From assembly GCA_900544885.1 (NCBI GenBank), contig UQWU01000062.1, forward strand, positions 1 through 7,152: a stretch of DNA of 7,152 nucleotides, in the 5' to 3' direction. The stretch's first letter is position 1. Each line of letters opens with the position of its first letter. Positions 7,011 through 7,152 of this stretch are shown one piece after another. Position numbers and translations under genes: made by a program. The notes beneath the pieces are model-generated. The model had not been told where the DNA came from and did not search any database. It saw only the letters and a program-made list of their open reading frames with translations. The stretch comes from an uncultured Phascolarctobacterium sp. GTDB lineage: Bacteria > Bacillota > Negativicutes > Acidaminococcales > Acidaminococcaceae.

Positions 7011-7087
7011 ATAGTCCATTGTGACCTCTTCATGTTAAAATTAAGCTGCGAAACAAAACTTACAAGGAGGCAATCACAATGGACTAT
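7011..7087. repeat. Perfect 14-bp inverted repeat covering the transposase start codon
   Basis: ATAGTCCATTGTGA (7011-7024) is the exact reverse complement of TCACAATGGACTAT (7074-7087). The right arm contains the ATG at 7079-7081. Inside the stem, CCTC (7025-7028) can pair with GAGG (7067-7070), part of the Shine-Dalgarno, leaving CAA (7071-7073) as a bulge and 7029-7066 as a loop. An RNA started upstream of 7011 would fold so that both translation signals are paired; an RNA started inside the loop would not. The pairing is read directly from the sequence; the role is inference from known IS elements such as IS10, where read-through transcripts are silenced this way. Confidence 0.85.
7064..7070 (+). 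promoter_or_regulatory. Strong Shine-Dalgarno of the transposase
   Basis: AAGGAGG ends eight bases before the ATG at 7079, an ideal match and spacing, which fixes the transposase start. Its GAGG part can be paired by the upstream arm of the inverted repeat. Confidence 0.8.
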
Positions 7088-7152
7088 ACTCAAGATACCA
7101 CAAAACACACAAAAGGTAAACATTTTTCTTATGGTGACCGCAGAGAATTACA
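7079..7152 (+). CDS. IS30-family transposase, first 24 codons (3' end outside window)
   Basis: The frame opens at ATG 7079 behind a near-perfect Shine-Dalgarno and stays open to the window edge. The visible residues begin MDYTQDTTKHT and continue KGKHFSYGDRREL. The KGKH-F/L-S/T-Y-x-DR pattern is the usual entry into the N-terminal helix-turn-helix of IS30-type transposases as I know them (compare forms like KHLTYEDRxxI). These enzymes carry a DDE catalytic domain further downstream that is not visible here, so integrity cannot be assessed. The start codon lies in one arm of a 14-bp inverted repeat, which may restrict translation. The family call rests on few residues; another DDE transposase remains possible. 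Confidence 0.65.
   Translation, partial: MDYTQDTTKHTKGKHFSYGDRREL

Larger units (their letters stand above)
6968..7152 (+). mobile_element. Left end of an insertion sequence, probably IS30 family (continues beyond window)
   Basis: The sequence after rpe changes to AT-rich non-coding DNA and then to a transposase start at 7079. The element must therefore begin between the rpe stop (6965) and about 7010. I place the left edge near 6968 because the segment 6972-6992 (TTGTAAAATGAAATTGCAC and following bases) has the general look of the terminal repeats I recall for some IS30 elements; this was not checked against any database. The right end, its inverted repeat and any target duplication are outside the window, so intactness and mobility cannot be judged. 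No known passenger gene is visible. Confidence 0.55.

Noticed and set aside
6985..7047. Promoter for the transposase (TTGCAC, TTGAAA or TTGTGA as -35)
   Set aside because: None of these has a convincing TATAAT-like hexamer at 16-18 bp; the DNA is too AT-rich for weak matches to mean much. An inward promoter probably exists but I cannot place it.
1..7152. CRISPR arrays, tRNA or rRNA genes, riboswitches, toxin-antitoxin or phage-defence genes
   Set aside because: The window is almost fully occupied by recognised housekeeping coding sequence; no direct-repeat arrays, structured RNA genes or defence motifs are visible.

Overview
The window is a stretch of conserved bacterial housekeeping genes, all on the + strand and almost without gaps. 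It holds the 3' end of a DUF116 gene, then rsmB, rlmN, prpC (PP2C phosphatase), prkC (PASTA-domain Ser/Thr kinase), rsgA and rpe. It ends at the left end of an insertion sequence that looks like the IS30 family. The order rsmB-rlmN-prpC-prkC-rsgA-rpe is the classical Firmicutes arrangement (in Bacillus subtilis it follows priA-def-fmt). A DUF116 gene directly before rsmB, together with moderate GC content, suggests a member of the Negativicutes, perhaps Acidaminococcaceae. That placement is inference from gene order and recollection, not from a search.

Layout: 1-303 is the DUF116 C-terminus, overlapping rsmB (275-1654) by 29 nt. A 29-nt gap leads to rlmN (1684-2745). rlmN shares one base with prpC (2745-3485), prpC overlaps prkC (3478-5424) by 8 nt, prkC is 3 nt from rsgA (5428-6321), and rsgA overlaps rpe (6318-6965) by 4 nt. 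No gap within the cluster is long enough to hold a clear promoter or terminator, so a single polycistronic mRNA with translational coupling is the simplest reading. From 6966 to 7152 the sequence is AT-rich and holds the IS left end, a strong inverted repeat and the first 24 codons of a transposase.

How the genes work together: RsmB and RlmN methylate rRNA (RlmN also tRNA), and RsgA is a GTPase that checks maturation of the 30S subunit, so three genes serve ribosome biogenesis. PrpC and PrkC form the opposing phosphatase/kinase pair that senses cell-wall fragments through extracellular PASTA domains. In B. subtilis the RsgA homologue CpgA is a reported PrkC substrate, which links the two themes. 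Rpe supplies the pentose phosphate pathway.

I see no undescribed multi-gene system here. The most interesting points are: (i) a perfect 14-bp inverted repeat in the IS whose right arm covers the transposase start codon, with a possible extension over the Shine-Dalgarno, resembling a fold-back device that would silence read-through transcripts from the host operon; (ii) a non-RD (HCD) catalytic loop in PrkC; and (iii) the IS lying directly behind rpe, with no recognisable operon terminator left.
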